The notes under the pieces were generated by a model. That model was not told the origin of the DNA and did not search any database. It saw only the letters and a program-made list of their open reading frames with translations. Shown one piece after another: positions 35,217 to 47,311 of a stretch of 64,000 nt of DNA. The position numbers were made by a program, and so were the translations under genes. Position 1 is the first letter of the stretch. The number at the start of each line of letters is the position of its first letter. Source of the DNA: Dryas octopetala (Eukaryota; Streptophyta; Magnoliopsida; Rosales; Rosaceae); the NCBI GenBank assembly GCA_963921425.1, contig OY992836.1, forward strand, positions 6,401,825 to 6,465,824. The letters are read 5' to 3'.

Positions 35217-35224
35217 AACTATAT
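35217..35224 (+). promoter_or_regulatory. Probable TATA box of the CLV1-like gene
   Basis: CTATATAA lies 38 bp before the ATG at 35,262. The paralogous locus keeps a similar TATA-rich stretch ahead of the same leader (47,260-47,276). The 5' leader would be very short. Confidence 0.4.
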
Positions 35225-35261
35225 AACCTGCATGTAGTGGCTTGTGGAACACAACACAAAG

Positions 35262-37097
35262 ATGGTAAGCTACTATTTTTGTCATGTTCTGTGTTTCATT
35301 TTCCTTTTGTTCTCATCAGCATGTTGTGGCTACAGTGACCTTGACGCACTTTTGAAGCTCAAGAACAGCATGATTAATGGACCCAAAGGATCAGGGCTGG
35401 AGGACTGGGATGATCACTCTGCTCAGTACTGCTCCTTCTCTGGAGTTTCATGCGACCAGCAATCACGAGTGGTTGCTCTTACCCTCTCCAACAAAGGCAT
35501 GTTTGGGTCGATTCCGCCTGAGATTGGGCTGCTAAACAAGTTGGTGAACCTCAGCATCACTGCCGCAAACTTAACAGGGGGGCTTCCCATGGAGATGGCC
35601 AATCTGACTTCTCTAAAGTTGTTGAACATCTCCCACAACCAGTTGGGTGGCAAATTTCCTGGAGAAATTACGCTGCGGATGACGGCGCTTGAGGTTGTCG
35701 ATGCCTACGACAATAACTTAACTGGGACACTTCCTGTCGACATCGTCAATCTCAAAAAGCTGAAATACCTTAATCTAGGCTGGAACTACTTCACCGGAAA
35801 AATCCCAGAGAACTACTCCGAGATTCAGAGCTTGGAGTTTTTACGCCTGGACGGTAACTCTCTCACCGGAAAGATCCCGGCGAGCTTGGCGCGGTTGAAG
35901 AATCTCAAGGAAATGTGCGTCGGGTACTTTAACAGTTTTGACGGTGGAATTCCACCGGAGTTGGGATCGTTGAGTTCACTGCAAGTGCTCGACATGGCAG
36001 GCTGTAATCTCAGCGGCAAGATTCCCACGACTCTGGGCCTTTTGAAGCATTTGCACTCGTTACTTGTACAACTTAACCGTCTCAGTGGTGGCATACCTCC
36101 AGAGCTTTCGGGTTTATCGAGCCTGAAGGTATTGGATCTCTCTTTTAATGAACTCACCGGAGAGATACCAGAAAGCTTTTCGGAGCTGAAGAACATTACC
36201 GTTATCAGCCTGTTTGACAACAATCTTTACGGTCCGATACCCAAGTTTGTCGGTGATTTGCCACATCTGGAGGTGCTTGAGCCGTGGAACAACAACTTTA
36301 CCTTCGAGCTACCGGAGAGTCTTGGCCGGAATGGCAGGCTTCGAGAGCTTGATGTTTCAGGGAACCACCTCACCGGGTTTATCCCACGGAATTTGTGCAA
36401 TGGAGGGAGGTTGGAGAGTTTGATTCTGGTGGATAATCATTTCTTTGGGCCGATACCAGAGGAACTCGGCCAGTGCAAGTCGCTCAAGAAAATCCTAATG
36501 ATGAAAAACACACTCACTGGGACTATCCCTGCTTGTATTTTCATATTGCCCAATGTTGCCATGATTGAGCTGAGTGACAACTACTTTTCTGGCCAACTTC
36601 CAACGCAAATGTCTGGGGGCTCACTCGGAATCCTCATCCTTTCGAGGAATCAGATTTCTGGAAACATCCCATCAGCCATTGGAAATCTCAAGAATTTACA
36701 AACACTTTTCCTAGAGATGAAGAAATTGTCCGGGGAAATACCAAAGCAAATTTCTAATTTAAAATTGCTGTCAACAATCAACATCAGCCTCAACAACCTT
36801 AGCGGTGAAATTCCGGCTTCAGTTTATGATTGTTCCTCTCTAACATCCCTTGATTTTAGTGGGAACAAATTGGTTGGGGAAATTCCAAGAGGCATAGCGA
36901 AGCTAGAACTAGCTCAATTTCTTAATTTCTCTAGAAACAAACTCACGGGGCAAATACTGTTGAGCAGAGAACACCACAATAACAAAACAAGGAGAGACCA
37001 GAAAAATTGGACAAGGATGCAAGGTCAAAGTATAGAGATAGCAGACACACAACCTTTAACGTGGTTCGGCTTAGCCTACGTCCACGGAGCAGCATGA
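35262..37097 (+). pseudogene. CLV1-like: CLAVATA1-like LRR receptor kinase, 5' half (ectodomain), split by a copia insertion
   Basis: It encodes a signal peptide (MVSYYFCHVLCFIFLLFSSA), the N-terminal LRR cap (WDDHSAQYCSFSGVSC) and about 20 leucine-rich repeats closely resembling Arabidopsis CLV1 in order and wording (FPGEITLRMTALEVVDAYDN, GPIPEELGQCKSLKKI, LPTQMSGGSLGILIL). CLV1-type receptors bind CLE peptides at the plasma membrane and restrain stem-cell number. Host coding sequence stops at 36,957, inside the last repeats, where a 5.2-kb copia element begins. The open frame then runs about 45 codons into the LTR and stops at 37,097. The ATG at 35,262 is preferred because the paralog at 47,312 keeps it; the longer frame upstream would need a GTG start. 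The other half lies at 42,171-43,612. Confidence 0.9.
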
Positions 37098-37481
37098 ACA
37101 AATCCACTAATTTAAATGGAGATTACAAAATACAAAATAGCTCTAGGCTATTACAACTGGCAGCAGTGCATACAAAGTAACAATCAGAATAACAGATGAA
37201 GAATCAAAAACAGCTGCTGCACCTTGTTTTCTTTTCTTAGCAATCGCCCAACAAACAGTGCAAAGAGGAAGGAAAGCCACGTACTATCTTCAGCAGACCC
37301 TCTCTTTGGTCTCTTATCTATTCTCTCTGTTTTTTCACTGAAGCAAAAAGCTTCTTTTTGTCTTGATAAGTTGCTGCCAGCAGTACCCCAATGGTTCCCA
37401 TGTAGGCCCACATAAAAGACATCAAATGGGCTTGCAAATTAAGCCACAACCCATAAGCCCAAACTGAGATATAAATCAACA
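36958..37481 (-). repeat. 3' LTR of the copia element
   Basis: 524 bp, bounded by TGTTGA and TCAACA, adjoining the purine-rich tract. It also supplies the last about 45 codons and stop of the upstream truncated receptor frame. Confidence 0.95.
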
Positions 37482-40400
37482 ATCTCCACCTTGGCGAAAT
37501 TTGCACAGAATACAGAAGAGCTGAATCACAACTCAACAATCAATACCTCCATCAAGTTCTATGCTGCTCATCAAATGCATTCAAACATGCAGGATATGTG
37601 CCAAGTTCAAGCAATGAATGAACTTGGCAGCACCAATCACCTTAGTCAACATATCAGCTGGATTATCAGCAGTAGCAACCTTTTTAAGAGTAATCTTCCC
37701 TTTAGCCACAATGTCCCGAACAAAATGAAAACGAACATCTATGTGCTTGGTTCTTGAGTGATGGACTTGAAACTTAGCCAAGTAAATGGCACTTTGGCTA
37801 TCACAATGAACCTCCACCTGCTTTTGATAAATCCAAATCACTAATAAGTCCACGAATCCAAATGGCCTCCTTTATGGCTTCTGTAACAGCCATATACTCT
37901 GCCTCTGTGGTTGACAAAGCCACAGTGGACTGCAAAATAGACCTCCAGCAAATAGGCCCTTTAGCCATAGTAAACAAATAGCCTGTAGTAGACTTCCTCT
38001 TGTCCAAATCACCTGCATAGTCAGAATCAACATATCCAACTACAAAGTTCTCAACACCTGACTTTTCTCTCTCAAAACACAAACCAACATCTCTAGTACC
38101 ATGGAGATATCTCAATATCCATTTAGCTGCCCTCCAATGCTCTTTACCCGGATTTTGCATATAACGACTAACCAAACCAACAGCATGAGCAATATCCGGT
38201 CTAGAACAAACCATAGCATACATCAATCCGCCAACCAGATTAGCATATGGAATATTAGCCATGTGTTGCTTATCTTCATCAGTCTTGGGAGACAATAAAT
38301 CACTCAATTTAAAATGAGGAGCCAGAGGAGTAGTTACAGACTTGGTGGCGTCATTGACTCCAAAGTGTTGCAGCAATTTTTCCAAATATTTCTTTTGAGT
38401 CAAACACAGCAAACCTTTTCCTCTATCACGAGTGATTTCCATACCAAGGATCTTCTTCGCTTCACCAAGATCCTTCATTTCAAACTCCTTATTCATCTGT
38501 GCTTTCAATTTCTCAATCTCTTTAATATTCCTTGAGCCAATCAACATATCATCAACATATATCAACAAGTAGATGAAAGACCCATCATGCAGCTTCTTGA
38601 AATAAACACAATGATCATATTGACTTCTCAAATAATTTTGGCCTTTCATAAAATCATCAAACCTCAAATACCATTGCCTTGGAGATTGCTTCAACCCATA
38701 TAATGATTTCTTCAACTTGCAGACCAAGCTCTCTTTTCCAACTAGCTTGTATCCATCCGGCTGAGACATGTAAATCTCTTCATCTAAGTCGCCATGTAGA
38801 AAAGCCGTCTTGACATCAAGTTGCACTAATTCAAGGTCAAATTGTGCAACAAGAGCTAACATAATACGAATGGAGGAATGCTTCACAACGGGAGAAAAAA
38901 TTTCATTGTAATCAATACCTTCCTTTTGTGCATACCCCTTTGCAACCAATCTTGCTTTAAATCTCACGCTTCCTTTTTCATGGAGACCTTCTTTCTTGGT
39001 ATACACCCATTTGCAGCCAATAGTTCTCTTGCCCTTAGGCAATTGAACTAACTCCCATGTTTTGTTTTTTTGAAAGAGAATTCATCTCTTCATCCATAGC
39101 CTTGCTCCAATCTCTCTTTTCTGAACTCCTTATGGCTTCTCTGAAATTTGATGGAATTTCTGCATTAATAATGGGCAAAGCAAATGCAACATAATCATTA
39201 TACTTTGCTGGCTTTGTGATTATTCTTCTTGGTCTACTCGTAGCAATAGATTCTTGAGGTAGAGGCACTTGGGCTGGAGCTTGACTTTCATCTTGGTCTG
39301 GAATTGCAGCTTCATCTTCTTCCTCTTCTTCATCATCACTTCCAGTCACTTCAACTTCAGTTTGGGCTGACTTGGAAGTGACAGAAGTGGTCTTTTCAAG
39401 CTCCACCTGTTGAACAACTCTCTCATTTTCCGGAGATGCATCACAAGCAGTCTCCTTGTTGCTTCTTAACATACTGACTTCATCAAAAATCACATCTCTG
39501 CTTATCACCAATTTCTTCAACTCTGGGCACCACAACCTGTAACCTTTGACACCACTGCTAAAACCAACAAAAATAGCCCTTTTGGCTCTAGGATCAAGTT
39601 TTGTTTCAGTCACATGAAAATAAGCAGGGGAACCAAAAATATGCAAGGAATCATAATCAAAAGCAGGTTTTCCAGACCATACCTCAATGGGTGTCTTCCC
39701 TTGAATTGCAGCTGAAGGCAAACGGTTGATTAGGTGACAAGCATAAGTAATTGCCTCTGCCCAAAATGACTTGCTTAAACCAGACTGTGCCAACATACAT
39801 CTCACCTTCTCAAGCAAAGTTCTATTCAACCTTTCAGCAACCCCATTTTGTTGTGGAGTTCCCCGTACAGTGAAATGCCTAACAATGCCCTCTTCTTGAC
39901 ACACTTTAAGAAAAGGATCAGAAGTATATTCCCCACCATTGTCTGACCTCAAGATTTTAATTTTCTTCCTAGTCTGATTTTCAACCATTTTCTTCCAATT
40001 CAAAAAAATATTTAACACCTCATCTTTGTGCCTCATTGTATAAACCCAAACTCTTCTAGAGTAGTCATCAACAAAAGTCACAAACCAATGCTTACCACCC
40101 AATGAAGCTGTCCTTGTAGGACCCCAAACATCTGAATGCACATAGTCAAGAATACCTTTAGTCTGATGTATGGCAGTACCAAATTTAACCTTGGTTTGTT
40201 TGCCCAAAACACAATACTTGCAAAAATCAAGGTTACATAATTTGGCTCCTTTTAGCAATCCCTGTTTCACCAGCCCTTGAAGAGCTTTTTCACCAGCATG
40301 CCCAAGTCTCATGTGCCACAACTTGGTAGTGTCAGAGCTTGAACTACTAGAAACGGTGGCTGCTCTACCTACCACAGTTTTGCCCTGCAAAAAATACAAA

Positions 40401-41646
40401 TTTTGCTGCCTGGTTCCTTTCATCACAACCATAGCTCCTTTAGTAACTTTCAAAGCACCATTAGACATATTAATATTGAAACCATTTGCTTCCAAAGCAC
40501 CCAAGGAAATCAAATTTTTCTTAAGATCAGGAACATACCACACATTGGATAATTCTTTAACTATGCCATCATGAAGTTTCAACTTGATTGTTCCTACTCC
40601 CTTTTTATCACATGAAAAATCATTACCCAATAAAACAGTTCCCTCACTTTCCAGCTCCAAATTAGAAAACCAATCCTTATTTGGACACATATGATGAGAG
40701 CAACCAGAATCCAAAATCCATATATTAGAATCATAAGCAGGAGAAACAACTAGAGCAAACTCAGATTCATCATCACTAAATACAACATTAGCATTAGTAA
40801 TTTTTTTTTCTTGTTCTCCAACTTAGGACAATCCTTTTTCCAATGGCCTTTGTTATGACAAAAAGCACATTCATCTTTGTCTAAACTTCTTCTATTCTTA
40901 GAATCTCTTCTCATACGAGATTGAGAATTTTTTCTGCTGTTAGACTTCTTCCTCTCATTGGATCTACCTCTAACAACCAAAGCATCTGAGGTACTATTTT
41001 GTTTATCCTTATGCCTAACTTCATGATTCATCAAAGCATTTGACACTTCTTCAAATTTAATAGTGTCCTTACCATAAATTAATGTAGTGGCCAGGTGATC
41101 ATATGAGTCAGGCAAGGAATTCAACAATATCAAGGCTTTATCTTCGTCCTTAATATCCTCATCTAAATTCAACAAATCAGCAATCAATTTGTTAAATGCA
41201 TCAAGGTGATGAATCATTTTCGTACCTTCTTTGTACTGGAAGCGATACAGCTGCTTCTTCAAATACAAGCGGTTTTCAATGCTCTTCGTCATGTACTTGT
41301 CCTCCAATTTTTGCCACAACGCCTTAGCCGACGTCTCTCGCATTACAAAATACTTCTGAGGCTTAGCAAGACACAACCGAATAGTAGAGCATGCCAACCT
41401 ATTCATTTTCTGCCAATCAGGATCACTCATAGTAGCTGGTTTCTCTTCCAAAGCCATGTCCAAATCTTGTTGAGCCAACACATCTTTCACCTCACACTGC
41501 CACATTCCAAAGTTATTTGTTCCATCAAATTTTTCAACCTCAAACTTTGCATTTTGAACCGTGGCTCTTGCCACCTGAGTATTGTTCTCCCCTTGTCCGT
41601 CAGCCATCTTTGTGAATCAGATCTAAACCCAAGCTCTGATACCAAT

Positions 41647-42170
41647 TGTTGAGCAGAGAACACCACAATAACAAAACAAGGAGAGACCAGAAAAATTGGA
41701 CAAGGATGCAAGGTCAAAGTATAGAGATAGCAGACACACAACCTTTAACGTGGTTCGGCTTAGCCTACGTCCACGGAGCAGCATGAACAAATCCACTAAT
41801 TTAAATGGAGATTACAAAATACAAAATAGCTCTAGGCTATTACAACTGGCAGCAGTGCATACAAAGTAACAATCAGAATAACAGATGAAGAATCAAAAAC
41901 AGCTGCTGCACCTTGTTTTCTTTTCTTAGCAATCGCCCAACAAACAGTGCAAAGAGGAAGGAAAGCCACGTACTATCTTCAGCAGACCCTCTCTTTGGTC
42001 TCTTATCTATTCTCTCTGTTTTTTCACTGAAGCAAAAAGCTTCTTTTTGTCTTGATAAGTTGCTGCCAGCAGTACCCCAATGGTTCCCATCTAGGCCCAC
42101 ATAAAAGACATCAAATGGGCTTGCAAATTAAGCCACAACCCATAAGCCCAAACTGAGATATAAATCAACA
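41647..42170 (-). repeat. 5' LTR of the copia element
   Basis: 524 bp and almost identical to the other LTR. It adjoins the initiator tRNA-Met primer-binding site on the internal side and the AATAC target duplication on the outer side. Confidence 0.95.
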
Positions 42171-43612
42171 AATACCTGATGAAATCCCCCTCATGACAGG
42201 CCTCAAAAGTTTGGATCTCTCTTATAACAATTTCATTGGTAGATTCCCAACCAACAATACTCAGTTTCTGGCCATCACATCGTTCCAAGGAAACCCAAAT
42301 CTCTGTTTGCCAGGCAACGTTTCATGCCCGTACTCCACCTTGATTACCGAAGCCGGACACCATCATAATACGTTTGGTGCTTTCAGGCTCGCTCTAATTA
42401 TCATCATTGGATTCGTTGCTACAGTTCTCTTGCTAATAGTTTTCACCGTTTACAAAATTAGAAGGAGAAAGATTCTGAACTACTCTGAAACTTGGAGGCT
42501 CACTGCCTTCCAACGACTGGATTTCAAAGCGGAGAACGTCGTCGATTGTTTAAAGGAAGAGAACATTATAGGAAAAGGTGGCGCTGGGATCGTCTACCAC
42601 GGGATGATGCCAGATGGTCTTGATGTAGCAATCAAACGACTGGTCAGACCAAGTACAGGACGGATGGATTACGGATTTTCAGCCGAAGTCAAAACGCTCG
42701 GACGAATCAAGCACCGAAATATCGTGAGGCTGTTGGGGTACATGTCCAACAACAAGGACACCAACTTGTTATTGTACGAGTACATGCCTAATGGTAGTTT
42801 GGGACAACTGTTGCATCGCGCAAATGGAGGGCATTTGCAGTGGGAGAGGAGGTATAAGATTGCTGTGGAGGCTGCTAAGGGATTGTGTTATCTCCACCAT
42901 GACTGTTCGCCTCTTATTATACACAGGGATGTCAAGTCCCATAACATCTTGCTCGACTCCAACTTTGAGGCCCATGTTGCTGATTTCGGGCTTGCTAAGT
43001 ACTTTCAAGGAGCAGCAGCAGATCATGGCATGTCTTCACTTGCTGGTACTTTTGGTTACATCGCCCCAGGTCCGTAATCTCACAATTCAGGCAACTTGAA
43101 CTAGAATAATATTATTTGCACCATTTTTATTACGAAATTATTAGAAAAAATGGGACTCATTTATGTGAGATCCATTTGTATTACAAATTTAATTCAAATC
43201 ACTTTAGTACATAAGCTTGCATCTAGATTATGAAATGCTGTGTGTTCCTTTGATGGTACCAACAGAATACGGTTACACTTTGAAAGTGGATGAGAAAATC
43301 GACGTGTACAGCTTCGGTGTGGTGTTACTGGAACTAATAACAGGACGGAAACCAGTGGTGGACGTGGAAGAAGAGGGGGTGAACATAGTATCTTGGGTGA
43401 GGAAAACCACATCAGAACTCCCTCAGTCGTCGACCAGTGCATCATCAGTACTAGCAGTGGTGGATCCGAAGCTAAGTGAGTACCCATTGGAAGTTGTCGT
43501 ACACCTGTTCAAAATAGCAATGATTTGCGTCGAGAATGACAGCTCCGCAAGACCAACGATGAGGGAAGTCGTTCACCTGCTTACTAATCCTCCAAGCACA
43601 CCCAATTTTTAG
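42171..43612 (+). pseudogene. CLV1-like: CLAVATA1-like receptor kinase, 3' half (TM and kinase)
   Basis: This half begins at the target duplication with the end of the LRR region ([19 protein letters not shown]), then the C-terminal cysteine pair (CLPGNVSC), a transmembrane segment ([19 protein letters not shown]), the juxtamembrane [20 protein letters not shown] and the kinase. Key parts are intact: [35 protein letters not shown] and GTFGYIAPE. One intron (43,070-43,265, GT..AG) interrupts the kinase after GYIAP, and exon 2 runs 43,266-43,612 to a stop after PSTPNF. One intron near this place is also expected for CLV1. No host ATG with a signal peptide precedes this half, so it is unlikely to make a membrane receptor unless transcription starts in the LTR. 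Confidence 0.9.
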
Positions 43613-43996
43613 GTTTATATGTTTTAGGCTCTGAACTAATATTTTTGAGTAATGGTAGTGTAACAGAAGTTTAAGGGCATATATGTTATGCTCAAGGGCT
43701 GATAGAGTGATAATGCTGCACAAATAGGAGTGGTGAGTTTGTTTGTGGGCTTTACTAAATAAAATAAAATAAAATAAAGTACGTACTTGAGCAACCATTA
43801 AGAAAAACAACTGCAAAAGAATTAGATATTTGCATAGACAAAAAGAAGGATTTCGGGTTGTGGAGGAATTTATAGGTAGCTGTTGCTGTGATCAATATGT
43901 CTTCAAAATTGTATTTCGGTTTTGCATGTTTTGTCTAATATTCTCAGTCAGTTCGTTATCATGCCTTATTAGTGTTAAGTTCATTTATTTAATTTA

Positions 43997-44474
43997 GGGT
44001 TAATTTCAGTTCAGTTCATTTAAAATCTTGCAATGTCATACCTCCGTCAGTATGACTGTTAAGAGATCTGTTAAATGTTTATGTGGCACTTACGTGGCAC
44101 TCCCACAATGCTGACTAGATGTCACGTGGTCTGACAACATGACACATCATGCCAGGTGGTACAAAAAATAATTTAAAATCTAAAAATTTTAAAATAATTA
44201 TGTGGTATGATCCATGTTTCTAGATTTTTAATTATTTTTGTCATGTGGCATGACATAGCCTGTTATCAGATCACGTGGCATCTAGTCATCATTGTGAGAG
44301 TGTCATGTAAGTGTCACATCATCTTTTAATAGATTTCTTAACAGTCATACTGACTGAGGTATGATATTGCAACAAATTGGAAAGATGAAATGTACTATGA
44401 CATTGCAAGATTTTAAACATGAGGTACTAAATTGAATTTAAAACAAACTTGAGGTACTGAACTGAAATTAACCC
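43997..44474. mobile_element. Mutator-like foldback MITE with 9-bp TSD, 478 bp
   Basis: The ends GGGTTAATTTCAGTTCAG and CTGAACTGAAATTAACCC (allowing an inserted base) form long inverted arms that continue through TGTCATACCTC.GTCAGTATGACTG and its complement. The exact 9-bp duplication TTTAATTTA flanks it at 43,988-43,996 and 44,475-44,483. No coding capacity. Confidence 0.88.
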
Positions 44475-44499
44475 TTTAATTTATTATTCATAGTTTGGC

Positions 44500-46160
44500 T
44501 ACATTTTGGGATTGCCCACGTGAAGAGAAATGGATGGGCCCCACGAATATTCAAATGGTACCTCAAGTACTTACCATTCCATTTTTTATACCATATTTAG
44601 TATAGAGGTGACAATTTGTGTTAATTGGTCTTATTTCATTTCGTGTTAAATATTAATCAACTCTAACTCACTCCGTTTAATTAATTGTATTGAATGGCTG
44701 AAGCCTAACTCAACTTGTTTATAATAATGTGGAGTTCGGGTTGACCCATTTATCATGTGATCTAAAAACTAAAACATAACTTCCTTTATTTTTAAACCAT
44801 AACTATCATTTATGCATCACTTAAAAAATTTAATTCTATTTAATTATGGTACTAACAAAACAATAAAATGATAACTCTATAATTATATAATGGCTCATAC
44901 AATAAATATTTAAAAAAGGAGAAAGTTACTCATTTTCTTCATATAGTACTAGTTAAACTTGTTTATCAAATCGTATTACATATATTTGATACTAACTTGA
45001 CAAGTTTATTAATTGTATTTAGTGTGTTGTGTCTGAATTGGTTTCATGTCAAGAAATAGTCAACACTAACCAGCTAACTTCGTGTCGGGTTTGTGTTGTG
45101 TACTTGTGTTAATTTGCTCTAAATAGAGTTTAATTATTTGTTTTTATGTTTGGAAACATAATAGTTAATGAACATGTTTCGTTAAAATTACCACCTTCTG
45201 CTTGGAATCTTCATTTTAGAGGGTTGGCTTGGGATCACTTATATATCCTAAATCATTTACTTGAATGGTATTATTAATTTTATTATGTGCTTGAGATTTT
45301 TGACTTTGGAATTGCAGAGGTTCTTTTTTTCTTTTCCTGAATTCTGTTACTAGAGATATGTTGATGAAACCATGAGGATAGCTAGGAAGGGATGATAATT
45401 GATAAAGGCAACATCTTCATATTAGAGAGATCACAAGAAAATTCGTTTTAAGCATCAAGGCTCGATCAGCTCATCATTATAAACTTTCGGGTTGAATATC
45501 ATTTTTGGAGGGTGCATTCATTATTGATGTAATACTATCACTAATGTATCATTTGACAATTTTTGCAACTTACGTAGGCATAAGGGCACAGCTCAATAAT
45601 CAGGGTGAAAAGCAAATACCATGTTCTTCAAATTCTTAAGTATGTTTCAATCATATACCGTACGGGGTGAATAGGTTAAATACAATTCATTGGTTCAACT
45701 TAATCTACGCACCCAAACCCAAAACCTTTCCTGCAGGTAGGTGCCTGCAAGTGATAATTGATAACAAGAATGCTACAAGTGGCGCGGCTTAGCATATGAA
45801 AGAGATCTACTAATCCAACTAATGGCCAACAAATTAAGTACACGAGCTCTCAAGATTGTAGTCAATTTGATATGCATTGTTCACAAAGTCAATATCAAAA
45901 TAGATTTTAGTAACCAAATTAGACATATTTATATGTGAATCGCAATTAGCATATATACAAATATATATTGTTATTTCATTCAACAAATTCGTCAAGCACA
46001 TATTCACAACATATAATGTGGGCTCCTAAAAGTTTGTTTGTATTTATTTTTGAGTCATTTGAATTTTTGTCATTTTTAAAATTTATTTGAATTTATTGTC
46101 TTTTTGGTGAATTGATTTAAATTATTGTGAATTTATGTAATTTATCTAAAATAAGTAGAA
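44500..46160. repeat. Duplicated block, copy 2
   Basis: It matches 23,570-24,336 and 25,572-26,160, and in part 53,480-54,330. It lacks the hAT MITE; the equivalent site reads GTATCATTTGACAATTTTT at about 45,548. No gene is present. It follows the CLV1-like gene. Confidence 0.75.
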
Positions 46161-46584
46161 GCACTATGAAAGAGACCAAAATTATTGTGTTGTGTACTAG
46201 CAGTCCACGGTGTGTGTCAGCTACTTCTACAAAAGAGACCAAATATGTATATATATATCAGACCAAAAGCCGTGAAACACAAAAGGGAAAGACAAAATAC
46301 TTAGACATGTTAGAAACTTAGAATAGTGGTGGGGCAGGATATAAAGATATCATTGGCTGAGATTGGTTTAGTTTCTAACAAGGAGAGACAAGTGGGATAA
46401 TTATTTAATTATCCACTCCAAATCCAACCGAAGAGGCAAAAGTGGGATTAAAAAGTTGGCAAAGGTGGGAAATTTCCATCAGACAACGTTTTCTAAGAAA
46501 AGAAACTGCCACCGTGTTGTCTACTAGCAGTCTAGCACTGGTTGGTTCCATTCAACATGAAAATTAATATTATAATTTCTGAAA
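46161..46584. other. Unassigned spacer
   Basis: AT-rich, with no recognisable element or gene. One 64-codon frame at 46,127-46,321 has no domain. Confidence 0.5.
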
Positions 46585-47311
46585 TGGGTTTTACAAGTGG
46601 CCCGCCCTACCATCGAGCTTGTGATTTTAGAGGGAGACTAGTTAATTTTAGAGAAAGACTGCAAAAGAAGATGGACATGGAAAAAAACCGCATTATATGC
46701 TGATGTGATGAACCGCGTTATTCATGTGATGGACATGAAATATCAACTTTCGGCTTCTAAATATTTAACGACTTGAACAGCCAGATTCAAATCAATGCAT
46801 AGCGTGTTCCATGGCCCCCCCACTAAAATATTAACCTTTCTCCGGTCATTCAAACTACGAGCTGGCCCAGCCTTGGGGAAAAATTAAACGGCTTCATATT
46901 TGTTGCTTCGAAGTTGCTCTTCAAAAACTACCTTCTTGACTAAATGCTTAGTGCGTGTTTGCTCCTTGACACCTATAGAATCTCCAGGTAAGAAAAGGCC
47001 ACTTCTTGACTAAATGCTTAGTGCGTGTTTGCTCCCTGACACCTTCTATATAATCTCAAGGTAAGAAAATGCCACTACTTTTTGACTGTAAGATATTGTA
47101 TGTCGTTCTTTAACAAGATATGGGCCTACGTACTGTTCTTAATTTCTGCATAGGTCTTTTGAGTCTTTGGTTTGACTCTGACAAGGAGGTTTAACTCTGA
47201 CTACAGATCGAGTACAGAGTACATACCCCTTCAGTATATTAACATCCTCTACTTCAACTATATATACATATAACCTGCATGTAGTGGCTTGTGAACACAA
47301 CAGAAATTAAG
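46585..47311. repeat. Upstream region of the second CLV1-like copy
   Basis: It matches the 33,190-35,261 upstream region without the 1.35-kb hAT element. A direct duplication of about 75 bp (CTTCTTGACTAAATGCTTAGTGCGTGTTTGCTC type) is seen at 46,930-47,050. Confidence 0.7.

Larger units (their letters stand above)
33190..35261. repeat. Upstream region of the CLV1-like gene (duplicated at 46,560-47,311)
   Basis: 33,190-33,364 and 34,722-35,261 match 46,585-47,311 (shared GCATTATATGCTGATGTGAT, AATGCATAGCGTGTTC and CCTGCATGTAGTGGCTTGTG). A hAT-type element (33,365-34,713) has been added here. This is the likely promoter of the receptor-kinase gene. Confidence 0.75.
36958..42170 (-). mobile_element. 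Ty1/copia retrotransposon (Tork/Tnt1-like), young, nearly whole
   Basis: Two 524-bp LTRs (36,958-37,481 and 41,647-42,170) differ at about one site by eye. A 5-bp target duplication AATAC lies at 36,953-36,957 and 42,171-42,175. Beside the 5' LTR is an initiator tRNA-Met primer site (TGGTATCAGAGC on minus, 41,633-41,644); beside the 3' LTR is the purine tract CAAGGTGGAGAT. Gag with a CCHC knuckle (CAFCHNKGHWKKDC), protease (MDSGCSHHMC), integrase (TVRGTPQQNGVAERLNR), RT (YVDDMLIGS) and RNase H (ALSTTEAEYMAV) follow in copia order. The coding region is largely open with about three breaks. Near-identical LTRs suggest insertion within roughly the last few hundred thousand years (inference, rate-dependent). 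Confidence 0.95.

Noticed and set aside
35244-35261. Upstream extension of the CLV1-like start
   Set aside because: The extension would begin at GTG; the ATG at 35,262 is conserved in the paralog and begins a signal peptide.
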